In this document: one piece after another, positions 51,601-59,645 of the stretch
Layout of the letters: every line of letters starts with the position of its first letter
How positions within the stretch are numbered: position 1 is the stretch's first letter
Source of the DNA: Prorocentrum cordatum
Taxonomy: Eukaryota; Sar; Dinophyceae; Prorocentrales; Prorocentraceae
Assembly: GCA_963575745.1 (NCBI GenBank)
Contig: CAUYUJ010003652.1
Span: forward strand, 2,501 to 66,500
Reading direction: 5' to 3'
Length of the DNA: 64,000 nt
Program-made: the position numbers and the translations under genes
The notes under the pieces: model-generated
What the model was told of the DNA's origin: nothing
The model's input: the letters and a program-made list of their open reading frames with translations, nothing else
Databases searched by the model: none

Positions 51601-54600
51601 TCATCGACCGTTGTATTCGCTGGGCAGCTGGCACAGAGATTCCTGATGAGACTATGCATACTGTTCTCGATGCCTATCACACAACTTGGATGCAACATGG
51701 CCCTGCTAAGATCTCATACTCCGATGGGGAAGGAGCACTGAATAACGATACAGCAAAGGCCATCCTTAAAGCTAAGGGAACAGAGCTTCGTATCCGAGCG
51801 CGTGGCCAACACGCCACGACTATCGAAGCTAGGAACGGCATCCTGCGACACCTCATACACGTGATGGGAGAAGAATTGAATAGATTAAATATTCCTCTGA
51901 ATTTCACTCGTCTTTTACATGAAGCCTTGTTTGCCAGCAACGCATTTACCTTCTACAATGAAGTTTCTCCGTATAATGCGCTGTATGGCAGACAACCAGC
52001 TATGCTTCCCGATTTCCCTGTCTTGGATCATGATCAGTCCGCTGAATCATCAGATCACTCAAGGGAGGAGACAATCAGGAGGGTTAGTCTGGAGGCAATC
52101 ACGCAGGCCACTGCGGTTGCCAAGACGAACAGGGCTCTCCGTACGAAGACTACTGCTACGGGTGAATTTCACTACAAAGAGGGAGATCTCGTGGACTATC
52201 ATCGCCCGACCACCACGAAAGACGACTGGGGTGGATGGAGTGGTCCATACCCGGTCATCCGCAACGAACCTGACCGAGGCCAGGTCATCGTGAAGGTCGG
52301 TAGTCGCGAAGTGCGAGTACAGTATCCTGACACACGACATACGCTGTACATCGAAGCACTTATGGTCCGCGAGATAGGATCGGACAATACGGCCCTTCGG
52401 ACAGTATTGGCCTTTATTGCCGGTCTGCCAGCGGGGAAACCCGCCATGACTTTCGGATATTTACCAGCGAAACAGGGCCGGCTGCAGATGTCTGCTGCGA
52501 GCCGGCTTTCGCCTAAGGTGCACTTGGCTCTTCAGTACCTCATGCGCAACTATTTTCGTATTGAAAACGTTGTTGCTGTACGACTTGCCAAGAGCCTGAC
52601 GAAGTTGCCTGCTGCACCCTATGCAGACAGCTGTACACTAGTGCACTATGATAATGATGTGACCCCTGGCTTTCATTATTATGAAGCTGATGGCACTGCC
52701 TTGAACATCTACGACATCACAGGATCTACACACTCACGCATCATCCAGTGTCTTAAATCCAAGAAGCCGCCTGCTAGATTCGACCGAGACCTCACTAAGT
52801 TTGAGGAACTCGCTGATGGTCCACCACCAAGCGAGTCACCTCCAGCAGCTGCTCCTGAGCAGCCTCCTGCGGAGAATGATGGCCGGCTCCCGACCATCAT
52901 AGAGGAAACAGAAGAAGATCTGGATGCCTTTGTCTTGAAGTCGTGGTATGCTGAACTGATGGATGACAGAACACTCCTTGAAGCTGACACAGAAGAAGTC
53001 ATGCACACAGTTCCGACATACATGACATACACACAGTGTGTGTTAGTCTCTACGACCTGTGAAGATGTGCAAGGCCACTTGCCGGAGCGGGGTCACCCGC
53101 CAGGATACGACATGGACACTTCTTACTACGTTCCTTTGTGCTCCACGGATCCGGACAGCAATTACGATCTGGATTCCGACGAGCACGGGAAGTACATCGA
53201 GCTCTGCTTCACAGCAGACATGTCCAAAGTCGTCCTGTCCGAGCAGCAACACCGATTGTTGGATGACAGCAGCGTCACAACTATGCGAGTATACGTTAGT
53301 GCTGCCTCCAAACGTGCCGCGGTCGTCAAGGAAGACGATCTACTCGCGAAGGCCGACATTCAAGCGAATCCGGTCAAAGTTCCCAAAGCCCTTTACACAG
53401 AATTGAAGACTTGGCTTGACAACAAATGCTTCCAGATGACTGACTTGAGCAAAGCGTCGAACATCATGACTTCACGCTACGTATACAAATGGAAGTTTGT
53501 CAAGAACGAAAAAGGCGAAATGGAACGGACGATCAGGTTGCGCTTGGTACTCCGTGGCTTCATGGACATTGAAGCCTTCGATGTCGAGACCTTCTCTGGC
53601 ACGGCAAGGAGGTCAAACCAGAGACTGCTCGCAAGTTCTGCTTCATGCAACAAAGCTTGGATCATCGCTTCCCTGGACATCAACATGGCTTTCTTGAAGG
53701 GACTGACCTATAGCGAGCTCGCCGCGGCAACGGGCGAGAAAGAGCGTGTGGTGTGCTTCACACTACCTCCTGGGTCAGCAGCTGTCCTTCGCACACTGCC
53801 AGGCTTTGAGTCATATGACGAATCAAAGCATTGTCTTCGGTGTCTGAAGCCGGGGACGGGCACGAAGGATGCTCCCAGGGCATTCTCGTTGAAGCTCAGG
53901 TCCATCACTAGGAGCTTTGGACTACAGCCTACTTCATACGACGAAGAGTTCGAGATGAGCTCAAACCTCTTGACAGCCAAACACGTTGATGATATCAATA
54001 TGACTGGGAAGGAAGATTCTATTGACAAGTATGTCAAGTGTGTTGAAGATACGTTTGGAAAGTGCAAACTGAACAAGCACACGTACACAAACTGTGCCGT
54101 TCGGTACAACAAGACCGATGATGGGAGCGTCACCCTTGATCAGGACGAATACATCAAACAGCTTCGTCCTATCACACATCCAGAGCTCACGGGCGCTGAT
54201 CCTGAGAGCAAAGCGACAAAGACGATTTCTGACATGTTCGTCAGTCTCCGTGGCGCTCTAGCCTATGCGTTGATCACGCAGATATGGCTAATGGTCTATG
54301 TTGTCTCACTACAACGTATCCAGGAACCGACAAACATCCAGGTACGACGACTGAACGCGGTTACCAGGAAATTGCAGGCAGGTCCGAAGAAGATAGTGTA
54401 TCAAGCTATGCCTCCAACAGGAGAGGTCGACCTGCATAGCGATTCTGGCTATTGTCGTCTCAACGGAGATGAAGACGACGAAGTCAAAGGTTACGGTATC
54501 CGCGGGGCTAACCTGCTGAGGCGTGGCCACACGCAAGCAGGGAAACCCGTCGTGCACCTGGTGGACGCATATTGCAAGTCTCATCGACTGCAGGTGCGTT

Positions 54601-54710
54601 CGAGCTACTCTGCGGAAACACTGGCAGCAGCCCACAACTTGGAAGACTGCTACCCGACCATTGTAACGCTCCACGAGCTACACTCGGGACCATTGACCCC
54701 CACACAGTGA
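48699..54710 (+). CDS. Copia Pol polyprotein: methyltransferase-like regions, integrase, reverse transcriptase, RNase H N-part
   Basis: 2003 codons. Region 1 (about 48730-49240): WVATPSDWYVRTPGKR, VILGPPGYFW and LWRCTCGSHKEHDLDW. Region 2 (about 49940-50530): LELCGGKGGISILAFKRG, QPSCRTTG, FFLREQPMGTWV and RKPTQMMANKEELL, which resemble motifs I, IV and VI and the end of a C5-methyltransferase fold, without clear PC or ENV residues. Integrase: HLRWFH...CDSCREC zinc site (about 51366-51485), then ECDLF, SYSDGEGAL and TIEARNG for D,D,E (51555, 51720, 51820). Reverse transcriptase: SLDINMAFLKG (53670) and KHVDDI (53980, His in place of the usual Tyr of YVDD). RNase H: VDLHSDSGYC and SSYSAETLAAA. 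TGA 54708 interrupts RNase H. The ATG at 48699 may not be the true start, since the frame is open upstream. Confidence 0.88.
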   Translation: MTSTGTQYLGNLLAGDYNMLWVATPSDWYVRTPGKRAGPHYQRIQNLLIKARALRMQIVILGPPGYFWKQGPIKDVIEDLKLSIIRMRLCHFGIKFDRSSKYPSGSYLQVATSCPHIPINLWRCTCGSHKEHDLDWYGQDQQRAEFRHKTLAIITARFLDQLNKANMIRNERSAVHLSVCTRVDKKVRHYVQCPQKGPQWDHVVRRVTTDLDTNKIVQDIKIQDQPTGYNYVAPLPDGVTNISTRLYWEPPAPVLHGDGESRRPRPKRVTIVDDDRSPPPSIERCQTRPTNFPEIPPFPDLTADPSAADPSAADLSAETALPTDARIKQKEKQKADKEAGIKPKKIPKKVEDGNDDCGEDLKGLDCSTYFNDVPLDDSDSDSESEDIFMMLPAGQPADSHADVFSMVQSLCYGRNNQVDMLELCGGKGGISILAFKRGLSSGGNLDKISMVDLGNSEVQRAVLHYLKTCFVKITILQPSCRTTGLPSYFNAQVNHDAWLKHHKEDLPHITFCGPVALLQDDLRRFFLREQPMGTWVDEIQPWKELAQRKVTCQTIIDQCTTGLKDSFGQYIRKPTQMMANKEELLAPFRGKRCPGNHVRANACNKELARAAQYTYIMQSLIVDAVQIAKDLFAYGRDPFANRERSYAFVTNSAGYDLDDPTIRRRPNGELWRPPPGGLGCPGCVDNNYKQSPRHSRDPKMCRWYDVEPYHWDCSSCKKEYQKSNPHHTKISGQCRFAEKWKLPDNFGQPRPAGQAAPAAPAAEAAPAAEAAPAAKAAPAAKARIRAPRPPRPGEGDPTAGASSHDITSAEGAHGNTSGAGSSDDHRRLPQVAARRGRMEGGDPPPPPQPQAEPRPRPRLPDWTRFDVQLSLQNLRSFDPAVVQRELRKLHLRWFHAKEPKMRMILTKVGLGETRLSLIKGICDSCRECRAWDKPGNTVMPSVSLPGRFNEEVECDLFFYKQEHIVFHIIDRCIRWAAGTEIPDETMHTVLDAYHTTWMQHGPAKISYSDGEGALNNDTAKAILKAKGTELRIRARGQHATTIEARNGILRHLIHVMGEELNRLNIPLNFTRLLHEALFASNAFTFYNEVSPYNALYGRQPAMLPDFPVLDHDQSAESSDHSREETIRRVSLEAITQATAVAKTNRALRTKTTATGEFHYKEGDLVDYHRPTTTKDDWGGWSGPYPVIRNEPDRGQVIVKVGSREVRVQYPDTRHTLYIEALMVREIGSDNTALRTVLAFIAGLPAGKPAMTFGYLPAKQGRLQMSAASRLSPKVHLALQYLMRNYFRIENVVAVRLAKSLTKLPAAPYADSCTLVHYDNDVTPGFHYYEADGTALNIYDITGSTHSRIIQCLKSKKPPARFDRDLTKFEELADGPPPSESPPAAAPEQPPAENDGRLPTIIEETEEDLDAFVLKSWYAELMDDRTLLEADTEEVMHTVPTYMTYTQCVLVSTTCEDVQGHLPERGHPPGYDMDTSYYVPLCSTDPDSNYDLDSDEHGKYIELCFTADMSKVVLSEQQHRLLDDSSVTTMRVYVSAASKRAAVVKEDDLLAKADIQANPVKVPKALYTELKTWLDNKCFQMTDLSKASNIMTSRYVYKWKFVKNEKGEMERTIRLRLVLRGFMDIEAFDVETFSGTARRSNQRLLASSASCNKAWIIASLDINMAFLKGLTYSELAAATGEKERVVCFTLPPGSAAVLRTLPGFESYDESKHCLRCLKPGTGTKDAPRAFSLKLRSITRSFGLQPTSYDEEFEMSSNLLTAKHVDDINMTGKEDSIDKYVKCVEDTFGKCKLNKHTYTNCAVRYNKTDDGSVTLDQDEYIKQLRPITHPELTGADPESKATKTISDMFVSLRGALAYALITQIWLMVYVVSLQRIQEPTNIQVRRLNAVTRKLQAGPKKIVYQAMPPTGEVDLHSDSGYCRLNGDEDDEVKGYGIRGANLLRRGHTQAGKPVVHLVDAYCKSHRLQVRSSYSAETLAAAHNLEDCYPTIVTLHELHSGPLTPTQ

Positions 54711-55109
54711 AAGAACATATTGGAAATGGGTGGTCTATGTCTCAAAGTCACTCAGAGTATTGATGCCGAGTCTGTCTTCAAGTCTTTGTCTAGCAAAGAT
54801 CTGAAGAGGCCCACGGCATGTACTCTGCTTGGGCACATTAGCTGGATCCGCCAGATGATGGAGCGCGGAATCGTTGAAAGCGTTCAATGGTGTGACACGC
54901 GGGATATGACTGCCGATGGTCATACCAAAGGTAGTATTGACCGCGCGTTGCTCCTACAAGTAATGGCCGGTCAGCAATCCTTCAAGCACGAGCTGAAGAA
55001 ACATACTCCGTATAGGGCGGGCAGGTCGTCTCAGGACGGCCCTGCCTCCCGAGCTAGCGGGGAAACCCGCATGCAGGTGCGCTCTAGTAGCGAGGGAACT
55101 CGCCGGTAG
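54711..55109 (+). pseudogene. RNase H C-terminal part, downstream of an in-frame TGA
   Basis: Same frame as Pol. SVQWCDTRDMTADGHTKGSI (about 54875-54935) is the conserved end of the Copia RNase H (ADxxTK motif). The frame ends at TAG 55107-55109. Three hairpin repeats lie at 55057-55122, the last overlapping and passing the stop. Confidence 0.78.
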
Positions 55110-55213
55110 CGAGGCTACTCGCGCGCCCTTGCCTTGTAGGCAGCCGCTGTTGCCTAGCACTGTTTTTCCGTGTAATGTAGAAGTGCGGTGCTTGCTCGTC
55201 TCCTCCCCCTCCG
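55110..55213 (+). other. 3' untranslated region before the 3' LTR
   Basis: Non-coding. The 20 bp next to the LTR (CTCGTCTCCTCCCCCTCCG) are pyrimidine-rich on the + strand, whereas a plus-strand primer tract should be purine-rich. I see no ordinary polypurine tract. Confidence 0.6.
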
Positions 55214-55498
55214 ACTTTTAACGGAGAAGGTTAAAGGCGATATGTATATCGAGCATGCACCGCTGCCGTGCCTGGCCCAAGCCGGGCCCGGCCTAATATG
55301 TGACTGTGCCTCACCGAGGCGCACGACTTGTATCTGAGATCGGAAAATACCTTTTCCATTGAAGATGCCCCTTCTATCCTTTACTCCAGATCCCATGCTT
55401 CGTCTCGCTCTCTTGCTCATGCGATATGAGCCAAAGCCTGGGATATGGGAGCGCCTAAGGCGGAACATATATCTAAGCTTACCAGTGCGTTTTCGACT
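55214..55498 (+). repeat. 3' LTR of the giant Copia element (285 bp)
   Basis: Counterpart of 39212-39496, differing by four substitutions: the A/T near base 6, GAGA to GATA, CTCAAG to CCCAAG and GCGTC to GCCTC. Followed by GTCGC at 55499-55503. Confidence 0.93.
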
Positions 55499-55503
55499 GT
55501 CGC

Positions 55504-55714
55504 CACATTGCGCCCTTCCGCCGGCCTTCTAGTCTGCTGCCGTCTCCTTTCCTGGGTCGGCCCTAATGAGGTTCATTTTGTTCCTCGCATGTGCACTCTG
55601 GCGCTGTCCTATGTGCCTTCGCTGGTAATTGTCTCGCTTGTCGCCCCAGGCTTGATTGACCCGCTCTCTGGAATCGTTCCAGGAGCCGCAGATAAAAAAA
55701 AGTACCCCCCTAGG
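55504..55714 (+). other. spacer ending in an A8 tract and a LINE-like target sequence
   Basis: Non-coding. At 55693-55700 AAAAAAAA is followed by GTACCCCCCTAGGT and then the SL relict. This is the same order (A-tract, target-like sequence) as the LINE 3' junction at 38452-38474, and the target resembles GTATCCCCACTAGGT. It is probably the 3' junction of an older retroposed unit. Confidence 0.55.
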
Positions 55715-55762
55715 TCCGTAGCCTGGCTCGAGCCCCCTTGGCTCCAGCCGCTCTGGCTCAAG
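55715..55762 (+). other. stacked spliced-leader relicts upstream of the light-harvesting retrogene
   Basis: TCCGTAGCCTGGCTCGAG (55715-55732) matches the SL with a 4-nt deletion and one substitution. It is followed by TTGGCTCCAG (55738-55747) and CCGCTCTGGCTCAAG (about 55748-55762), two further partial SL matches. Stacked relicts are expected when a gene has gone through repeated cycles of trans-splicing and reverse transcription. Confidence 0.75.
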
Positions 55763-55867
55763 CGGGCCTCAGTGGTTGGCCGGGCCCCCGCCCCTCGGTC
55801 CTCGGCATCCCCGCCCGCGGGGGCGTGCGAGGGGGTCGCCCCCCTCCGTGCCCCCGCTCGCTCTGCC

Positions 55868-56579
55868 ATGGTGTCGCGCTCGGCGCGGCGGCGGCGGCAG
55901 CGGCGCGCCGCCGCCAGCTGCGCCGCCGCAGCGGCCGGCCCGGCCGTCCGCCGCCGCCCGGCCGGCTCGGCCCCTGTCGGCTAGCGTGGCCGCGGCGCCG
56001 CCGCCGCGGCCGGGGGGGGGCCGGCCGCCCCGCCGCGCCGCCGCGGCCGTGCGGCGGCCGCGCGCGCGGGCAGACGCGGCCGCCGGCGCTGTTGCCGCGC
56101 GCTGCTGCGTGGGCGGGCGCGGCGGCCGCGGCCGCCGCGGGCGCGGCGGCCGCTCGCCGTGGCCGCTGCGGCCTGCGGGTGCCGCCGCGCCCGCCGTTGC
56201 GCCCGCGCGGCCGGCGGCTGCCCGCCGCCGCCGCCGCGGCCGCCTCTGGCGGGCCGCTGGCGGCGGCCGGTGATTCGTGAAGCTGACCCAGAGGCGGCCG
56301 CGGCCGCCGCCGCCGCCGCGGCCGCCGCGGCCCCGTCGCGGTGGCCGGCCGCGGCTGGCCGCTCGCGGCGCCGGCGCCGTGGCGCGAGCTGCCGCCCTGG
56401 GGCCCGCTGCGGCGGCCGCGGCGGCGCGGGCGCGGCGGCCGCGGCAGTGGCCGCCGCGGCCACTGGTGCCGCCGCGCCTGCCGAAGCGCCATCCGCGGCC
56501 GCCGCAGCCGCCGCCGCCGCCGCGGCCGCCTCCGGAGGGCCGCTGGCGGCAGCTGCCCCCGCTGACGACCCGTCGAGGG
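55868..56579 (+). other. G+C-saturated 5' region of the light-harvesting retrogene
   Basis: About 90% or more G+C by eye, built of GCC, GGC and GCG triplets. A candidate ATG at 55868 (MVSRSARRRRQRRAAASC) is in the frame of the downstream light-harvesting region but meets TAG at 55982. No other ATG opens that frame before 56699. An Ala-rich plastid-targeting leader may once have been here and been expanded and scrambled by slippage. Confidence 0.6.
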
Positions 56580-57700
56580 CTCCCGGCGACTTCGAGAACG
56601 GCGGCGTCCTGGGCGTGCCCATCGGCAGCACCTTGCCGACCGACGAGACCAAGTACCGCAAGCTGAACGCCGAGATCGCGAACGGAAGGCTGGCGAGGAT
56701 GGCGATCATCGGGATGTCCAACCAGGACGGCGTCTCGGGCAGCGCGTGGGGCGACTGGGCGCTGTGCACGGACTCCCCGCTGCGCGCCTTCGAGAGCGAG
56801 ATGGACGTGCAGGCGCCAGTGTGCTTCTGTGACCCCGCAGGCTTCGCGAAGGACGGTGACGCCGCGCCCGCCGTGGCCGCTGCCGCCGCCTCCGCCGCCG
56901 CGGCCGCCTTGGGCGGGCCGCTGCCGCCGCAGTCGGTGGCTGTGGCAGCTGGCCGTGGCGCTGCTGGCTCTCCGCTGCGCGCCTTCGAGGGCGTGTTGGG
57001 CGTGCCGGCGCCCGTCTGCTACTGGGGCCCGCTCGGCCTTGCGCAGGACGGCGACGCGGATGTCTTCTACGGGAGGAGGTGCACCGAGATCAAGCGCGGC
57101 CGCATCGCCATGTGTGCCGCCATGGGGTACATCGCTCAGGAGTTTTTCCGGTGGCCGGGAGGTGTCGCCCTCGACGGGCATGCCTTTGCGAGCCTTCCGA
57201 ATGTCCTGAGCGCTCTGGGCAAGGTGTCTGGGGCCGACTGGGGTCAGAGGTTCCTGTTCTGCGGCTTCCTCGAGCTTTGCACGGCCGAGCAGGGCCCCAC
57301 GGGCCCCCTGGGCAAGCCCGGCGGTTCCGAGGCGGTCTTCGGAAAGTCGTACTTCGGGGCCCTCAACGTGTTCAAGGGGGACGGCATCGCGGACCCTGAG
57401 AAGAAGAAGCGGCCTCTGAACGCGGAGCTGGCCAACGGCCGCCTGGCCATGATGGCCATCTTCGGGATGTTCCTCCAGGACGGCCTCGCGGGCTCCGCCT
57501 GGGGCGACTGGGCGACCTACACGGATTCGCCGCTGCGCGTCTTCGAGAGCGAGTGGGGCCTGCAGGCGCCCGTCGGTTACTGGGGCCCGCTCGGCCTTGC
57601 GAAGGACGGCGGTGCGGATGTCTTCTACAGGAGGAGGTGCACCGAGATCAAGCACGGCCGCGTCGCCATGTGGGCCGCCGGGCGGCGGGGTCATGCAGTA
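56580..57700 (+). pseudogene. chlorophyll a/c light-harvesting (FCP/LHC) polyprotein, broken retrocopy
   Basis: Encodes thylakoid antenna repeats. Block 1 (about 56583-56800): KYRKLNAEIANGRLARMAII, then SGSAWGDWALCTDSPLRAFE. Block 2 (about 56970-57540): VPAPVCYWGPLGLAQDGD, RRCTEIKRGRIAMCAAMGYI, a middle helix region, then RPLNAELANGRLAMMAIFGM and SGSAWGDW-type repeats. Block 3 (57541-57690) repeats ESEWGLQAPVGYWGPLGL and CTEIKHGRVAMWAA, then breaks into unrelated sequence. The ELANGRLAMM and EIKHGRVAM motifs carry the Glu and Arg residues that bind chlorophyll and form the helix 1/helix 3 salt bridge. Dinoflagellate antenna proteins are often made as polyproteins cleaved after plastid import. 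The missing start, an Ala insertion after block 1 (about 56855-56965) and the broken third unit indicate a pseudogene or gene fragment. Confidence 0.85.
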
Positions 57701-57887
57701 TTGGTTCAAGGAGCTTGCGTTCGGAGGTGTGTTTCCAATCTTGTATTGTGCGTGATGTGTTTGTGCTTGTGCGTGTGTTTCGTGCCGCGAGTCTCCATGA
57801 ACTATAGTTGTTTTGCGAAGGAGGTTCTTTTGGGCTGTGTGGTGCTGGTTTGGTTGTTCGTGCTCAGACTCTTCAGCGTAGGGCGCG
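57701..57887 (+). other. sequence after the light-harvesting break
   Basis: GT-rich DNA with no antenna similarity. The reading frame stays open to TAG 58028 but reads as Cys/Val/Leu runs. Probably non-coding. Confidence 0.5.
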
Positions 57888-58410
57888 GTTCTGATCCTCG
57901 CCGCCCCACGCCCTGCTCCTTGGGCCGCGGCGTCGGGTCGAGACTCGCCATCTCTGGTCTGGCGCGTCCACAGACCGCCGAGTCGGAAAGGAGCTACTGT
58001 GCCTCGTTTAGCGCGCTTGTGGTTATGTAGACCCATGGATGCCCAGGCCGCCCGGCCAGGTCGTGGGGCAACGGGCCGGCTACATAGGATGGAGACTAGT
58101 CCATGGTTTTCCAGAAATGCTGCGCGAGCCGGCACGGCAAACCCCTGCAGTGCACAGCGGATGGACTCCGAGTCCGCTGTGCGCATTCTGCCCTGGGTCG
58201 TTCGTTCCCTTTGTTCTTGCTCGTGTCTCCTGCCAGGGCGGGAGGGCATCGCTCGACAGTCCCTGGGCCGGGGGCGGTTGATGTCTCCGGACATCTCCCC
58301 TGGCCACACACTAGTCGTTAGCGCTGGGGGGCGCCTGACCACCGCGCCCTGGTGTAGGTGGAGCGCGGGTTACTGTGCGGCGCGCTGCCGGTCCTAAGGT
58401 GTCGACCTTA
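57888..58410. repeat. segmental repeat R, copy 1
   Basis: Starts at GATCCTCGCCGCCCCACGCC and ends at CGGTCCTAAGG. Shared blocks include GCGCGTCCACAGACCGCCGAG and, about 80 bp on, GATGCCCAGGCC and GGGGCAACGGG. A second near-complete copy is at 61970-62490 and the beginning of a third at 63868-64000. There is no convincing gene. Confidence 0.85.
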
Positions 58411-58499
58411 CATGTTTTGGCCAGGCGACCGGGGACGCCAGTGGCTACCGAGCAGTTTGGAAACGTTGGTTCTTCTGGCATTTCTCGGAGGGTGGGTGG

Positions 58500-59253
58500 G
58501 GGAACTCTGGCGGGCTTCGAGCGTAATCCTGTATTTCGCCAAGCTGCGAGCTGTGCGTGCCCGTGTTCTCGCTTGGTTCCTTGTGCCGCCTTCGCCTTCG
58601 GGCCGCCCGCTGCGCCGGGGTCCGGTCTTGCACCGGGCCTCTTCGGGTGGGGGTCTTGCACCCTGTTGGCATGTGATGCAACCTCGGAGGGCCCAGGCCG
58701 CTTGCGAACCGTATGGGAGGGAACGTCGCATGGACGGGGAGTCGCGTAAAGGGATACGCACTGTGCGTGTATGTACATTATGTATGGCACCGTGTCTTGT
58801 GTTGTGCGTACTACCGTGTGTTGTGTTGTGCGTGCTCGTGAGTGTGCGTGGTACGCTATTCTGTTGTGTGCGTTGTCCGGGATCTGGCGGGTTTCGAGCG
58901 TAATCTTGTATTTCGCCAAGCTGCGAGCTGTGCGTGCCCGTGTTCTCGCTTGGTTGCTTCTGCCGCCTTCGCCTTCGGGCCGCCCGCTGCGCCGGGGTCC
59001 GGTCTTGCACTGGGCCTCTTTGGGTGGGGGTCTTGCACCCTGTTGGCATGTGATGCAACCTCGGAGGATCCAGGCCGCGTGCGAACCGTATTGGAGGGAA
59101 CGTCGCATGGGCGGGGAGTCGCATAAATGGATACGCACTGTGCGTGTATGTACATTGTGTATGGTACCGTGTGTTGTGTTGTGCGTACTCATGAGTGTGT
59201 GTGGTGCGCTCTTATGTTGTGTACGTTGTCCGGGATGTACGGGTGCGCAGTGA
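58500..59253. repeat. 377-bp tandem duplication
   Basis: Two units: TTCGAGCGTAATC...CGCCAAGCTGCGAGCTGTGCG at about 58516 and again at about 58893, both continuing through GGTCTTGCACCGGGCCTC-like and CCCTGTTGGCATGTGATGC blocks into GT-rich tails. A diverged third copy of the middle part is at about 63030-63130. Confidence 0.88.
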
Positions 59254-59573
59254 TCCCAGCCGGTTTTTTTCAAGGGTGAACGGCCAACCATTTGGACCCT
59301 GCGCAACGAGGTGTTTGGGAGTCTCCTGTGGCCCGCGTACCGCCGACCCCTCTTCCTGCCCCTGCTCCCTCGCGCCCTCCTCCTGCCTCCTCCCCCTTTT
59401 CCCTTGCTCCCCCTCCCCTCCTCCTCCTCCTCCTTCCCCCTTTTCCGCCCGCCTCCCCTTTCCTTCTGGGCGTGGGTAAATCTCGTGTCGGCCCTCTGCG
59501 CTTCGTACGTCTTCGGGTGATAGGCGGCGGGGGCCGCCGTCCTCGGGCGTGCATAGGACCCCCCAAGCAACAA
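59254..59573. other. pyrimidine-rich spacer
   Basis: Mixed, then CCTCCTCC-rich DNA (59340-59460). I see no gene. Confidence 0.6.
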
Positions 59574-59597
59574 CAACACAACAACAACAAACAACTC

Positions 59598-59645
<48 letters not shown>
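59574..59645. repeat. CAA trinucleotide array
   Basis: A nearly pure (CAA)n run with a few ACA interruptions. Confidence 0.95.

Larger units (their letters stand above)
39618..55122. repeat. family of covarying mini-hairpin repeats (at least 45 copies) through the giant Copia element
   Basis: 14-nt units with a 5-bp stem and a 4-nt loop, often extended by A...T at the base. The main form is GCGGG-GCCA-CCCGC (for example 41535, 41949, 42792, 43587). Stem variants keep pairing: GCGGA/TCCGC (39618, 40795, 43746, 46753, 48432, 49605, 49620, 49635), GCGGC/GCCGC (42840 and several at 50970-51040) and GCGAG/CTCGC (55090, 55109). Loops are mostly GNNA (GCCA, GTCA, GACA, GAAA, GCAA, GCTA, GGAA). Copies occur in more than one reading frame and beyond the last stop codon. 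In the main frame they read as AGPPA. Confidence 0.9.
39212..55498 (+). mobile_element. 16.3-kb Copia-type LTR retrotransposon with Tpt1 and methyltransferase-like domains
   Basis: 285-bp LTRs about 98.6% identical, a GTCGC duplication and a TGG-starting primer-binding site. The domain order gag, protease, integrase, reverse transcriptase, RNase H is the Ty1/Copia order. Extra modules are two N-terminal membrane helices, a Tpt1/KptA RNA 2'-phosphotransferase domain, a RING remnant and two methyltransferase-like regions. Coding is interrupted by two frameshifts (about 46600 and about 48070) and three in-frame TGA codons (47458, 48495, 54708). Typical Copia elements are about 5 kb, so this one is three times the usual size. 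Confidence 0.93.

Noticed and set aside
55769-58342. 857-codon minus-strand frame opposite the antenna gene
   Set aside because: A shadow of the GC-rich + strand coding region. The + strand shows clear antenna motifs; the minus strand shows none.
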